Assembly: GCF_000429985.1 (NCBI RefSeq)
Contig: NZ_KE387014.1
Span: 263,524 to 327,523, forward strand
Length of the DNA stretch: 64,000 nt
Direction: 5' to 3'
DNA from: Maridesulfovibrio bastinii DSM 16055
GTDB lineage: Bacteria; Desulfobacterota; Desulfovibrionia; Desulfovibrionales; Desulfovibrionaceae
A program made the translations under genes and the position numbers. Of the stretch, positions 1 to 9,258 are shown piece after piece (the first letter of the stretch is position 1; every line of letters starts with the position of its first letter). The notes under the pieces are model-generated. The model saw nothing but the letters and a program-made list of their open reading frames with translations. It was not told the DNA's origin and searched no databases.

Positions 1-33
1 ATATGATCACACCTTCTCTTTTAATATTTACAT

Positions 34-52
34 GATAATGACTTGCAGTATC
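34..52. promoter_or_regulatory. Fur-box-like operator upstream of the AraC-type regulator
   Basis: The 19-bp sequence GATAATGACTTGCAGTATC matches the classical Fur consensus GATAATGATAATCATTATC at 14 of 19 positions, including the whole left octamer and the TATC end. It lies about 40 bp before the regulator start codon, where iron-bound Fur would block transcription. It could also serve a gene to the left of the window. Known: regulators of this kind are commonly Fur-controlled in siderophore loci. Binding here is inferred. Confidence 0.5.
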
Positions 53-91
53 AAATTAGCGATGTTATAAATCAGCCAATTGGAGGATGTA

Positions 92-1078
92 ATGTTCGCT
101 TCTAAATGGTCTGACATAAATCAAAGCAAAGAATCTCCGGAAGAATCCGGGACAGTTTATGAGAAGGAAGAAATCTGGAAAGAGCATCAAATAAGAGATG
201 GCATTAAACTCGTTGTACAAAATATTCCCTATCTTGAAAAAGACATTCAATTTTCAGCAGATTCACAGGATTCATACGTTGAATTTATGTACTGCCTTTC
301 AGGAAATATACGCACAACACTTATCGATTCGTTTCAAAAAAAGCATCTCATAGAAACCGCTGCGGCTAAATATACCATTGCCTATCTTCCGCAAATTAAG
401 TCCTTATCCACCATAATGGCAGGCTCCCGGATTCAGTCAGTCGGGCTTCAAATTAAAACTGATGTTCTTCTTCAACTAACAGATGGCAAAGGGCAGCATC
501 TTTGCCCACAATTATATGAAAGAATAGCAACCAGCGACAGCGTGCCGTTCTCCATTGATGAACCATTGCCACTGCACATTCGCATAACTGTTAGACAAAT
601 ACTTGAGAGCATGCTCACGGGATCAATGAAAACAATTTTTCTGGAGTATAAGACCCTTGAATTGTTATACACTCAACTCAGCCTTTTAGACCATGCACTG
701 CTTGAATCCCGCAAAATTTCTCAATATGAACATCAGGCCGCTCTTAGGGCTTATGAAATACTTATGCAGGATATCGCTTCACCACCTCCACTTCTTGAGC
801 TTGCCAAAAAATCCGGGATAACCCATACCCGCTTAAATAAAATCTTCAAAACAATTTACGGAAAAACTGTTTTCGGTCTACTCAGACAAAAAAGGCTGGA
901 ATGTTCAAGAAAAATGCTTGAGGACGGCAGAAGAAGTATTGCTGAAATTGCTTACGAATGCGGATTCTCAAATCCAAGTCACTTATCGAGAACTTTTGTT
1001 GAATATTATGGGCTGCAACCCAAACGCTACAAGGAAGAATTCACAAAACAACATGAAAACAACTCTGTCTCAATCTGA
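92..1078 (+). CDS. AraC-family transcriptional regulator of the metallophore locus (YbtA/PchR-like)
   Basis: Cytoplasmic DNA-binding regulator of 328 residues. The last 100 or so residues form the double helix-turn-helix of the AraC/XylS family; the second unit shows the family pattern SIAEIAYECGF at about residues 281-292, followed by the usual S-x-LSRTF helix and a GLQPKRYK end. The N-terminal 220 residues are a ligand-sensing type domain with no recognisable motif. ATG at 92 is preferred over the in-frame TTG at 80 because GGAGG lies 5 nt before it. A Fur-box-like site lies just upstream. The gene converges on the biosynthetic operon. In yersiniabactin and pyochelin loci the equivalent protein activates receptor and synthetase genes when it senses the ferric siderophore. 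That role is inferred here from neighbourhood. Confidence 0.88.
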   Translation: MFASKWSDINQSKESPEESGTVYEKEEIWKEHQIRDGIKLVVQNIPYLEKDIQFSADSQDSYVEFMYCLSGNIRTTLIDSFQKKHLIETAAAKYTIAYLPQIKSLSTIMAGSRIQSVGLQIKTDVLLQLTDGKGQHLCPQLYERIATSDSVPFSIDEPLPLHIRITVRQILESMLTGSMKTIFLEYKTLELLYTQLSLLDHALLESRKISQYEHQAALRAYEILMQDIASPPPLLELAKKSGITHTRLNKIFKTIYGKTVFGLLRQKRLECSRKMLEDGRRSIAEIAYECGFSNPSHLSRTFVEYYGLQPKRYKEEFTKQHENNSVSI

Positions 1079-1117
1079 GAGATCTGCCTGTAAGATATAA
1101 ATTTCAGGTCATAAAGA

Positions 1118-1140
1118 TTAAGCTGCATGATCAGCTTTAA
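1118..1140. terminator. Possible weak bidirectional terminator between convergent genes
   Basis: A short hairpin (AAGCTG, loop CATGAT, CAGCTT) flanked by TTA and TAA lies between the 3' ends of the AraC-type gene and the cysteine-synthase-like gene. The stem is only 6 bp and neither side has a good T-run, so the call is weak. Confidence 0.28.
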
Positions 1141-1238
1141 TAAACTGACCATACAGCTTAACTTTCAATAGCACCAAATTCAGCAGTAAAACATCCGGCA
1201 GACAATCAGGAACCAATGGCTGTAAACAGCCTTAACTC

Positions 1239-2150
1239 CTAAACAGCTTTATTCAAAAACAATTGTGTACTGAAATATCTTTCAGCTCTATCCGGCAGAG
1301 TTGTTGCGATCTTCCATTCAGGATAATCCTTAAGCACAAGTGCTGCAGCCGCAAGGTTTGCTCCGGAGGACATCCCTACAAACAGACCTTTTCTACGGGC
1401 CAATGCCAAAGCATTTTCCACAGCCTGAGAATCTGTAACTTCTATTATGGAATCAATAAAATCTGGATCAACAATCTCCGGCAAAAAACCATCTCCAATC
1501 CCTTCTATCCCATGTTGTTTGGGCTTATGCCCCAGTAATGCAGCAGCACCTTGCGGTTCAACGGCAATCAGCCGTACTTCAGGATTTTTTTCTCTGAGAT
1601 AAGTTCCCACACCCATCATTGTACCACCACTGCCTATCCCGCTTATGAAACAATCAATATCGCCATCCATATCTTCCCAGAGTTCCTTTCCAGTTCCATT
1701 GTAATGGGCAGCTATATTTTCCTTATTGCCGAATTGATTGACTAAAAAGACATCAGGATCAGACTCCGCATCAGCCATCAGAGCTTCAAGCGCTCCGCCG
1801 ACACTTTGCTCAGGTGGAGTCAAAACCAGCTCTGCTCCAAGCAGACGGAGAATATTTCTGCGTTCGATGCTGGCAGATTCGCACATATATATAGTCACCC
1901 TGTACCCGTAAGCGGCACCGGCCATAGCAAGAGAAATCCCCATATTGCCGCTTGAAGCTTCTGCAATCCTCATTCCCGGCCTCAACGATCCATTTTGGAT
2001 AGCCAGCTCAATAATTCTTGCAGCCACTCTGTCTTTAATCGAACCACTGGGATTCATAAATTCCGCTTTTGCAAAAACATGCCCGCTGCTCAACGCCAGA
2101 TTCAGGCATGGAGTACCTCCGACACAATTAAGGACATTTTCCAGCGTCAT
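1239..2150 (-). CDS. Cysteine synthase-like PLP enzyme (CysK/CysM family)
   Basis: A 303-residue fold-type II pyridoxal-phosphate enzyme, the usual length for O-acetylserine sulfhydrylase. The PLP lysine is in NPSGSIKDR (about residues 33-41). The substrate loop is SSGNMG (family TSGNTG) and the phosphate-binding loop GSGGT is present. It probably makes L-cysteine from O-acetylserine and sulfide. It is the last gene of the metallophore run, and the assembly line uses three cysteine-loading carriers, so a dedicated cysteine supply is a sensible role. An alternative is a related beta-replacement reaction, as in SbnA-type enzymes of other siderophore loci. A Fur-box-like site sits in the 80-bp gap upstream, so it may have its own promoter. 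Confidence 0.85.
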   Translation of the reverse strand: MTLENVLNCVGGTPCLNLALSSGHVFAKAEFMNPSGSIKDRVAARIIELAIQNGSLRPGMRIAEASSGNMGISLAMAGAAYGYRVTIYMCESASIERRNILRLLGAELVLTPPEQSVGGALEALMADAESDPDVFLVNQFGNKENIAAHYNGTGKELWEDMDGDIDCFISGIGSGGTMMGVGTYLREKNPEVRLIAVEPQGAAALLGHKPKQHGIEGIGDGFLPEIVDPDFIDSIIEVTDSQAVENALALARRKGLFVGMSSGANLAAAALVLKDYPEWKIATTLPDRAERYFSTQLFLNKAV

Positions 2151-2200
2151 TTTTTAATCCTTATTATAATCGGCACCGCCGATTTAATGAAATTTAAAAC

Positions 2201-2219
2201 CATTATCATTCACATTACC
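2201..2219. promoter_or_regulatory. Possible second Fur-box-like site upstream of the cysteine synthase-like gene
   Basis: On the minus strand the 19 bp read GGTAATGTGAATGATAATG, 13 of 19 matches to the Fur consensus, with two GATAAT-like hexamers. The site lies about 50 bp upstream of the cysteine-synthase-like start and just after the hydrolase gene. It would give that gene iron-responsive control of its own. The match is moderate and the DNA is AT-rich. Confidence 0.35.
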
Positions 2220-2230
2220 CAAATTATTTA

Positions 2231-3286
2231 TCACCAATGATGATGAGAACAACCTGCAAGCCCCTTTTCCATTAGGAAATCAGAAAGCAGGTCCGCAATT
2301 TCATTACTATTCAGATCCGCAAATATAAAATGACTATTACCGTGTATCCCCATAGCAGGAAGATCCATAATGGTTGCGTCTCCACCGTGAGAATTCACTG
2401 CTGCTGCAAACTGAAAAGTTCTTGCACGCGCAACTCTCCAGAACTCATTCGGATAACTGTTTGTTTTCTCGGTATGAAAATTGTCACCCAGCACAATAAG
2501 AATAGGCATTTCAGTCAACTTGTTAAAATCATTCAGCGAATAAAGTTGCGGGGCCATCTGTTGATTTACAATATCCAGATCAGAAGGAATATCAGCTGGA
2601 GGTTCATTTTCCGGAAAGGCAAAGCTGGCTGGCTCATAAGCTACCACTGCTTTTACCCTCGCGGGTTCCTTCATTGCAGTTGCCCAGCCGTACTGTCCGC
2701 TATGCGAATGTGTAAGCAGGATTCCAGCGTCAATTTTATGAAAAAGGTCGGCAACAGTTTCTGCCATAAAATCACGCTCTGCTCTGTCTGGAAATGGTTC
2801 CACCCCGGTATTAACGGTAACCTGACGCAGAGCCTGATCGATAGAATCAGAATCCTGAGGGCAAAGAACTCCGGGATAGAAAAATCTCTCTGCCGGTGGA
2901 TTCCATTCACCAAATCTGAAGAAGTTCCAGTAAAAGCTATCAGTTAAAGCTGACGCTGCTGCTAAATTTTTTGCCCGTCCAGCCCTGCCCCGTTTGGGCT
3001 GATCAATAAGGTAGACAGGCCAGTGACGGCGCAAAAAAATCTGCATAAAACCATCACGCCCATCAGGCGTATTCTCCCAGCATCTACCGGACTGATCAAA
3101 TCCGTGCCACATAACCAGAGGATATTGCCTGCGCCCGTAAGGGATACCAAACTGAGCGTAACCATGATTAACATGGAGAGTATCGCCATTGCTTTCTGTT
3201 GAAACACTTCCGCCAAACATAAAACTTCCCATCTTTTCCAAAACTATCATTGAACTACCCTCTACATGATTCTCATTTTTTTTCAT
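2231..3286 (-). CDS. Alpha/beta-fold hydrolase of the metallophore operon
   Basis: A 351-residue alpha/beta hydrolase. The oxyanion-strand motif is VMWHGFDQSG; the probable nucleophile Ser lies in THSHSGQYG at mid-protein (a variant of GxSxG); a late GIHGNSHF supplies a candidate catalytic His. No signal peptide or lipobox is visible. The start is set at the ATG with GGAGG 5 nt before it; a GTG 18 nt earlier is in frame but has no ribosome site. The substrate is unknown. Thiazoline siderophores contain no ester backbone, so it is not obviously a Fes-type esterase. It might edit or release product, or trim a starter or side chain. The C-terminus ends in a His cluster (CSHHHW), which might bind metal. 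Confidence 0.72.
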   Translation of the reverse strand: MKKNENHVEGSSMIVLEKMGSFMFGGSVSTESNGDTLHVNHGYAQFGIPYGRRQYPLVMWHGFDQSGRCWENTPDGRDGFMQIFLRRHWPVYLIDQPKRGRAGRAKNLAAASALTDSFYWNFFRFGEWNPPAERFFYPGVLCPQDSDSIDQALRQVTVNTGVEPFPDRAERDFMAETVADLFHKIDAGILLTHSHSGQYGWATAMKEPARVKAVVAYEPASFAFPENEPPADIPSDLDIVNQQMAPQLYSLNDFNKLTEMPILIVLGDNFHTEKTNSYPNEFWRVARARTFQFAAAVNSHGGDATIMDLPAMGIHGNSHFIFADLNSNEIADLLSDFLMEKGLAGCSHHHW

Positions 3287-3360
3287 TAAAGCCTCCATTA
3301 CCACCCATTTAGATATGAAAGTATTCTTAATCAGCCGGCCATTTTATCCCTAAAAAGAAA

Positions 3361-5100
3361 TCATACTCCATGCAGGCTCCAATCCTGACTTTGAGCCTGC
3401 AATTCGACCATATGTCGGTAAATACTGTTTTTTTGCATCAATGTTTCAGGAGAACCTTCCTCGACAACTGCCCCGGCTTTGAGCACGGCAATTTTATCAG
3501 CACCGGCCACTGTTCTCATACGGTGGGCAATTACCAGCACGGTTTTATTCTGGATAAGTTTGGAAAGCGCATTCTGAATCAGAGTTTCATTTTCCACATC
3601 AAGTGAAGCTGTGGCCTCATCTAAGAAAAGAATCGGAGCATTCTTAAGAAACGCCCTTGCAATGGAGATTCTCTGACGTTCTCCTCCTGAGAGAGTGCAG
3701 CCATTCTCACCTATCATAGTGTTCCAGCCCTCAGGCAGTTTTTCTGCAATTTCATCGCAATAGGCATCCCTGGCCGCAGCAAGAACCTCCTCGTCTGTTG
3801 CGTCTTTTCTACCAACACGGATATTCTCAAGAATAGAGTCGTTAAACAGTGTTACATCCTGAAAAACAATTGAAAACAAGGACATCAGTGTTTCCGGGTC
3901 AACTTTAGAAATATCCATGCCACCGACACTTATCGTTCCTTTATCAATATCCCAGAATCTGGCTACCAGTCTGGATACAGTGGTTTTACCACCACCTGAA
4001 GGTCCTACAAGTGCTGTTACTTCGCCCTGTTTTATGGAAAGAGTCGTCCCATTAAGCACATAGTCAGTACCGTTATACGAGAATGAAACCCCGTCCAAGG
4101 TAATGTCATAGCCATCATTAGTGAGCCTGTTTTCACCATTCTGTTTAGGGTGTTCAAGTATGGCGTTGGTGCGCGCTATGTTTGTTCGTGAAAGGATAAT
4201 TCCCATAAGATTCTGCAATGAATCCTGAAGAGGATCATAGAGTCTTGATGCTACAAGTAAAAACATGAAGAACGTAACAACATTAAGTTCTCCACTGACC
4301 AGAAGAAGCGACCCGACAAGAGCAACAGTAGCTATTCCCAACTTCAAAAGAAGTCCTGAAGAAACGATAAAAGCCGCCATCCCGAATTCAGACATTGTGG
4401 CGCATTTTTCGACGGCATCAATCTTACTATCCAGTTTTTCGAGATATTCTTCCTCGGCATTACAGGCTTTCAGATCACGCATGGTTTCGATGCATTCCTG
4501 AATACCATCAGCACACGCCATTTTGGCATCCATCTGTTTCTGCTGTAATTTATCCTGTAATTTTGAAGACATTATGATGATTAAAAAAGCTACAGGAACA
4601 CCCCACAGTGCGGCTATAGCCATCCGCCAGTCGATAATAAACAGACTCAACCCGATAAGAACCGTTGAAATCATTGATCCTGCTAGCTGGGGAATAAAAT
4701 GGGAAAACACACGTTCCAGAAAACTGCAATCAGCCATGATAACACTTGTCAAATCGGCAAGATCCTTTTGGGCAAAAAATGATAATGGCAGCTTGCGTAA
4801 TTTTTCAGCCAGCGAAATTCTGCGCACGTGACTCTCAGCATAGGTTGCCAGATAAGTCCGGTTGTATTGAAGGAGTGTCGCAGCTGAAATGAGAACAAGG
4901 CACAGAAAACAACCTCCGACATAAAACCACACATCATTTCCGTGAACACCACCAGCCATAATGTCACAAATAAAGTAGTATAAAAGTCCAACCGGGAACA
5001 TTAAAGCGATATTCTGAAAAACACAGGCGGTACTGCCGCTGACAAGATCCCTTGCTCCCTGTTCTGAAAGGGCAAATCTTTTTTGTAATATTTCAAGCAT
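3361..5100 (-). CDS. ABC half-transporter with fused membrane and ATPase domains (YbtQ/PchI-like)
   Basis: Inner-membrane ABC protein of about 579 residues: six predicted membrane helices in the first 310 residues, then a nucleotide-binding domain with Walker A GPSGGGKTT (about 366-374), signature LSGGERQR, Walker B ILFLDEATASLD and switch His in AHRMRTV. ATG at 5100 is chosen because GGAG lies upstream and the upstream gene ends at 5106; an ATG at 5130 would overlap more and has no ribosome site. Known: the YbtP/YbtQ pair of this layout imports ferric yersiniabactin and PchH/PchI are the pyochelin equivalents, although the fold is exporter-like. It most likely pairs with the next gene upstream as a heterodimer. 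Direction of transport is not provable from sequence. Confidence 0.85.
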   Translation of the reverse strand: MLEILQKRFALSEQGARDLVSGSTACVFQNIALMFPVGLLYYFICDIMAGGVHGNDVWFYVGGCFLCLVLISAATLLQYNRTYLATYAESHVRRISLAEKLRKLPLSFFAQKDLADLTSVIMADCSFLERVFSHFIPQLAGSMISTVLIGLSLFIIDWRMAIAALWGVPVAFLIIIMSSKLQDKLQQKQMDAKMACADGIQECIETMRDLKACNAEEEYLEKLDSKIDAVEKCATMSEFGMAAFIVSSGLLLKLGIATVALVGSLLLVSGELNVVTFFMFLLVASRLYDPLQDSLQNLMGIILSRTNIARTNAILEHPKQNGENRLTNDGYDITLDGVSFSYNGTDYVLNGTTLSIKQGEVTALVGPSGGGKTTVSRLVARFWDIDKGTISVGGMDISKVDPETLMSLFSIVFQDVTLFNDSILENIRVGRKDATDEEVLAAARDAYCDEIAEKLPEGWNTMIGENGCTLSGGERQRISIARAFLKNAPILFLDEATASLDVENETLIQNALSKLIQNKTVLVIAHRMRTVAGADKIAVLKAGAVVEEGSPETLMQKNSIYRHMVELQAQSQDWSLHGV

Positions 5101-5105
5101 TGTTC

Positions 5106-6875
5106 TCACAGCTCCTTTGCAACTTTCCATTTAGTTGAAGACTGGTAATCAGCCCACATGCCGGCAAACAAATCCCCTTTAGCTATAAGCTCAGGGAAAG
5201 TTCCATCTTCAACTATCCGGCCTTCCTTCAGCACAAAAATTCGATCGGCATCAACTATGGTGGACAGTCGATGGGCAATCATTATTACGGTCTTGCCTTC
5301 GGAAAGAACCGAAAAAGCCTTTTGCACCTGACTTTCATTATCAGGGTCTGCAAACGCGGTTGCTTCATCAAGGATAACAACCGGAGAATCCATCAACACG
5401 GCTCTGGCTATAGCTATCCGCTGCTGTTCTCCGCCAGATAAATAAACCCCCTGCGACCCGATGAGAGTATCTATTCCGTCTTCAAATTTATCTATAATAT
5501 CCATGCATTGAGCACTCTTCAAAGCTTCCAGAACTTCTGCCCTCGAAGCTTCCGGATTTCCTAAGCGCACGTTCTCAAGAATTGTAGCCTTTATTAATTT
5601 ACTATCCTGAAAAACAAATGAAACCGTATTCATCAAATCTTTTTTACTGAGACTACGGACATCCACTCCGCCGATAAGTACCTGTCCCTCACAAGGATCA
5701 AAAAATCTGGCCACCATGCTTGCCAAAGTGGTTTTACCGCCGCCGGAAGGTCCGACAAAAGCGACAGTCTGCCCACTTTCGATTTTCATGCTGATATTTT
5801 TAAGAGCCTCGTTATCTCCTCCATAACTGTAACTGACATGTTGCATTTCCACAGAAGCATCACTTGGAGCAGCAGGCGGTGATAAAAATTGAAGAGGACT
5901 TATATTCATAACTGTATCTACACGTCTCAACGCATCATTAACAATCATATTTTCTTCTTTCATATGCATGATTTTATTCAGCGTAAGTGTAATTACAGGA
6001 GTTATAATTGTATAAAACATCAGGTTTAGAATAATTTCATTACTGACATTATTTCTAGTAAAATAAATCCCGGAAAATATAATAAAAACAAACACACTAT
6101 TAATCGCCACCGTATAAGAAAGCCACGGCCAGCAACATTTTTTGGTGTATGCAGTTACCCATTTATTATATACATCTATTGAATTTTTAAATCTTTTGAA
6201 GCTGAATACAGTCTGACCGAAAGTTTTTACAACCGGAATGCCCCGGATATATTCGACAGCTTCATTGGACATATCATCCAGAGCGTTTTGATATTCTACC
6301 AGTTTCTTTCTCATGTCCTTACCGGTCATAAACATGAGAATGACATAACCCAGAGCAACAGGAATCAGACTCAGCAGTCCCAGACGCCAGTCAAAAAACA
6401 AAAGCAGAAACAATAAACCAAAAGGTGTTGCAATCGCCCCGCTCTTATCGAGCAGCTGATGTGCCAGATAGGTTTCAGTCGCTGCGCTTGTTTCATTGAT
6501 AATTTTGCGCAACCTGCCGGAACCCAGCACTTCAACCTTGCCCATTGGAATCTGCATTATATGCCTGATTATTTTTTTGCGCATATTTGAAGCGACTCTG
6601 AAAGCCGACAAGTGTGAACACAATAATCCGGTAATATAAATTACAAGCGAAAGAGCAGCAAAAACCACGGCCATCCAGCCATTATGCACCAGATTATGAG
6701 CATGACTGAATTCAGGAGCCACGTTCAGCACTTCCCTGATTATTTTCCAGATATAGATAAAAGGAACCAGTGCGATAAGCGCACTTACTGCCGACAGAAA
6801 CCAGGAGGTATAGGTAAAATATTTATACGTCCCGGCATATTCCATAAGCCGTGAAAAGTCAGAATGATGTTTCAT
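5106..6875 (-). CDS. ABC half-transporter with fused membrane and ATPase domains (YbtP/PchH-like)
   Basis: Partner of the following ABC gene, 589 residues with the same membrane-then-ATPase layout. Hydrophobic helices cover about residues 20-300. Walker A GPSGGGKTT is at 375-383, the signature LSGGEQQR at 479-486, Walker B VVILDEA at 499-505 and the switch His in AHRLSTI. After Walker B the usual SALD is replaced by FADP. Located directly downstream of feoB (62 bp gap). No periplasmic binding protein or FecCD-type permease is encoded in the window, so this pair is the only candidate for moving the metal complex or the free metallophore across the inner membrane. Confidence 0.85.
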   Translation of the reverse strand: MKHHSDFSRLMEYAGTYKYFTYTSWFLSAVSALIALVPFIYIWKIIREVLNVAPEFSHAHNLVHNGWMAVVFAALSLVIYITGLLCSHLSAFRVASNMRKKIIRHIMQIPMGKVEVLGSGRLRKIINETSAATETYLAHQLLDKSGAIATPFGLLFLLLFFDWRLGLLSLIPVALGYVILMFMTGKDMRKKLVEYQNALDDMSNEAVEYIRGIPVVKTFGQTVFSFKRFKNSIDVYNKWVTAYTKKCCWPWLSYTVAINSVFVFIIFSGIYFTRNNVSNEIILNLMFYTIITPVITLTLNKIMHMKEENMIVNDALRRVDTVMNISPLQFLSPPAAPSDASVEMQHVSYSYGGDNEALKNISMKIESGQTVAFVGPSGGGKTTLASMVARFFDPCEGQVLIGGVDVRSLSKKDLMNTVSFVFQDSKLIKATILENVRLGNPEASRAEVLEALKSAQCMDIIDKFEDGIDTLIGSQGVYLSGGEQQRIAIARAVLMDSPVVILDEATAFADPDNESQVQKAFSVLSEGKTVIMIAHRLSTIVDADRIFVLKEGRIVEDGTFPELIAKGDLFAGMWADYQSSTKWKVAKEL

Positions 6876-6937
6876 GACCGCCCTCCATAGCAGATCAACT
6901 TATTTTGCTATTTTAACCCGATATAAAATTATGCAAG

Positions 6938-8917
6938 TCAGATTAAATAACTGAGAAAAGTATATGTTAAAATTGAGATAAGTACTGGTAGGACAATACT
7001 GTATGCGATAACCAGTAGAGTCGCCCGCCATGAATCAGACTCTTTGAAAATCATTCCCAGAGAGGCCAGGCACGGCATGGAAAGAAACTGTGCCAGCAGA
7101 AAAGATATGGCGCTTGCGGTTGTTATCCCCGAACGCAGAGTAAAACTCAGATCATCTACCGGAACATTGTATAGCAGAGCCATAGTGGGAAGGACTGTTT
7201 CGCGGCTGAGAACCGACGTCATAAGTGAAGTCAGCAGTTTCCAATTCAGCCCCATCAGTGATGCCAGCGGTTCAATCTTCCTACCGAGCATAGCCAGAAA
7301 AGAACTGGAGATATTGCCGTCAGGATAATAAGAGAGAAACCAGAAGATCACTCCAAAAAACATCACAATGGTTGAAGCTTTTTTTAAGAAGGCCAGAACC
7401 TGATGATAAACGTTCATCAAAATTATCTTATAATTAGGAGAATGAAACTGCGGGAGTTCCATGAGCATGTCATAGCTCTCACCCTTTCGAAAAAGAGTAT
7501 TTTTAAATACAAGACTCCCGAGCACGAATACGGCAAAGGAAAAAAGCATAATTCCCGCAGCGGCTGCAATTGCTCCCAGAGGTGAAAACAGCCAGGTGCA
7601 GAGAGTCAGCAGCACAATAATTTTGGAAGAACATGGAACCAGCGGGATCAGCAGCAGAGTATGCATTCTCTGCTTTGCTGTAGCTATTGTCCTGACGCCT
7701 ATTATTCCGGGAACATTGCATGGAAGAGCGCAGAGTAAAGGAGTGAAAGACATGCCGTTTAATCCCAGACGCTGCATTAGCGAGTCCATCATAAAAGAGA
7801 CCCGGGGCATGTATCCAACCTCTTCCAGAAATGAAAAAATAAAATAAAACACAGCAATAAGCGGAACCATACATAAAAGCGACATGGAACTTAAGAAAAT
7901 ACTCTGAACCAGAGCTTTGATCACAAGCATATCAGAGGGAATTATCCCGACAGTCGCAACGGATAGCTTCTGTAAACCGATACCAATCCATATTCCGCTG
8001 GGGTAGCCTACAAGTAATCCCAGAGTCAGAACCGAAAGCAGAACTCCTGCAATAATCAGATAGCCCCAGAAAGGATGTAAAAAATATTTATCCCACTTGT
8101 CAGAAAACGATATCTTCGAATCATCGCTTGAAACGCAATCAGTCAAAATTTCATGTATCCATGCAAAACGGGCTGCCTGCGTATCAGTAAATGAACTTTC
8201 AACAAAATCTGTCCCGAGTTCTTCAGGCCATTTTCTTATTTTCCGCAGGGCAATGGAGTCACCCTCCAGAGCTTTCCAGACATCAAGTTCCAGCCTGTCA
8301 CCACCGACTACAAATTCACTCCCTCTGTTAACCAGTGCATTATAGGCTTTACTAAGCTCGGGAGTAGCAAAAGTGGTAAGCTCTGCAAGCAAATCCCTGT
8401 CAGATGGTTTTAAATCCCGGACAAGCAGATGTTGTAATTCATCTATTCCGATTTTTCTGGATGCAACAAGCTCCACGCACGGAATGCCGAGAGACTTTTC
8501 AAGCTTCTCTATATCAATTGAAATACCGTGCTGACGGGCCACATCCGCCATATTTACAGCAAGCACACAAGGAACACCCATCAACATTATATCAATGCAA
8601 TAGTTTAAGGTGCGCCCAAGATTTGCTGCATTGACCACAACAAGAACAGCATCCGGTTTTCCATCAATAATATAATCAACAGCAATTCTTTCCTCTTCTG
8701 AACGGGCCAGAAGAGAATATGTTCCCGGCAGATCAACAAACTGAAATTTTTTACCGCCTATTACCGCTTTACCGGTCTTTTTTTCGACAGTTTTACCAGC
8801 CCAGTTGCCGACATCCTGATGCAGCCCTGTCAAAGCATTGAACACGGTTGATTTACCTGTATTCGGCTGCCCGGCAACGGCAATATTTAAAGATGAAAAT
8901 TGAGAACTATGTTGCAC
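6938..8917 (-). CDS. feoB: Ferrous iron transport GTPase/permease FeoB
   Basis: Inner-membrane Fe(II) transporter, 659 residues. The N-terminal G domain carries the P-loop GQPNTGKST (16-24), the G3 motif DLPGTYS and the G4-like NMAD, followed by a guanine-dissociation-inhibitor-like helical region. From about residue 280 there are many membrane helices with the two Gate segments (for example GYMPRVSFMMD and PLLCALPCNVPG, which keeps the conserved Cys of this loop). It is on the short side for FeoB, which can exceed 750 residues. It overlaps feoA by 11 nt and sits inside the metallophore run, which suggests that iron released or reduced in the periplasm enters as Fe(II). Confidence 0.95.
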   Translation of the reverse strand: MQHSSQFSSLNIAVAGQPNTGKSTVFNALTGLHQDVGNWAGKTVEKKTGKAVIGGKKFQFVDLPGTYSLLARSEEERIAVDYIIDGKPDAVLVVVNAANLGRTLNYCIDIMLMGVPCVLAVNMADVARQHGISIDIEKLEKSLGIPCVELVASRKIGIDELQHLLVRDLKPSDRDLLAELTTFATPELSKAYNALVNRGSEFVVGGDRLELDVWKALEGDSIALRKIRKWPEELGTDFVESSFTDTQAARFAWIHEILTDCVSSDDSKISFSDKWDKYFLHPFWGYLIIAGVLLSVLTLGLLVGYPSGIWIGIGLQKLSVATVGIIPSDMLVIKALVQSIFLSSMSLLCMVPLIAVFYFIFSFLEEVGYMPRVSFMMDSLMQRLGLNGMSFTPLLCALPCNVPGIIGVRTIATAKQRMHTLLLIPLVPCSSKIIVLLTLCTWLFSPLGAIAAAAGIMLFSFAVFVLGSLVFKNTLFRKGESYDMLMELPQFHSPNYKIILMNVYHQVLAFLKKASTIVMFFGVIFWFLSYYPDGNISSSFLAMLGRKIEPLASLMGLNWKLLTSLMTSVLSRETVLPTMALLYNVPVDDLSFTLRSGITTASAISFLLAQFLSMPCLASLGMIFKESDSWRATLLVIAYSIVLPVLISILTYTFLSYLI

Positions 8918-9185
8918 TTGGGATTTCCTTTACAAAAATATTTTCAGCAACACCGGCACTGACGGCCAAGAGCATTCCATTGACTTTTAAAAGAACGGCT
9001 CCACGTCTTGTAACCCGGACCACAATAACGGCCTGACTGGGAAAAACGCCCAGTGAAGCCAGCCGACAGGTTACTCCTCTTCTACACTTGATGGATTCCA
9101 CTATCCCTTCAGCAGCAGGAGGCAGACATCCAAGATGACAAACCAGAACAGGTTTGTTGTGGAAATATTTATTATTTTGCGACAT
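8907..9185 (-). CDS. feoA: FeoA-like SH3-domain protein
   Basis: A 92-residue cytoplasmic protein with an FeoA-type SH3-like fold, with the typical run RLASLGVFPSQAVIVVRV followed by GAVLLKVNGMLLAVSAGVAENIFV. FeoA is thought to support or regulate FeoB. An ATG at 9185 follows AAGGTG at suitable distance; the GTG just before it is a weaker choice. The N-terminus is slightly longer than in minimal FeoA and carries the pair CHLGC plus another Cys (CRRGVTC), which could bind metal. Overlaps feoB by 11 nt. Confidence 0.9.
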   Translation of the reverse strand: MSQNNKYFHNKPVLVCHLGCLPPAAEGIVESIKCRRGVTCRLASLGVFPSQAVIVVRVTRRGAVLLKVNGMLLAVSAGVAENIFVKEIPSAT

Positions 9186-9258
9186 CACTCACCTTACACA
9201 GAGTTAATAGTTAACAATTACAATATATTAATCATTTACTGATTCTTGCCGGACTAAA

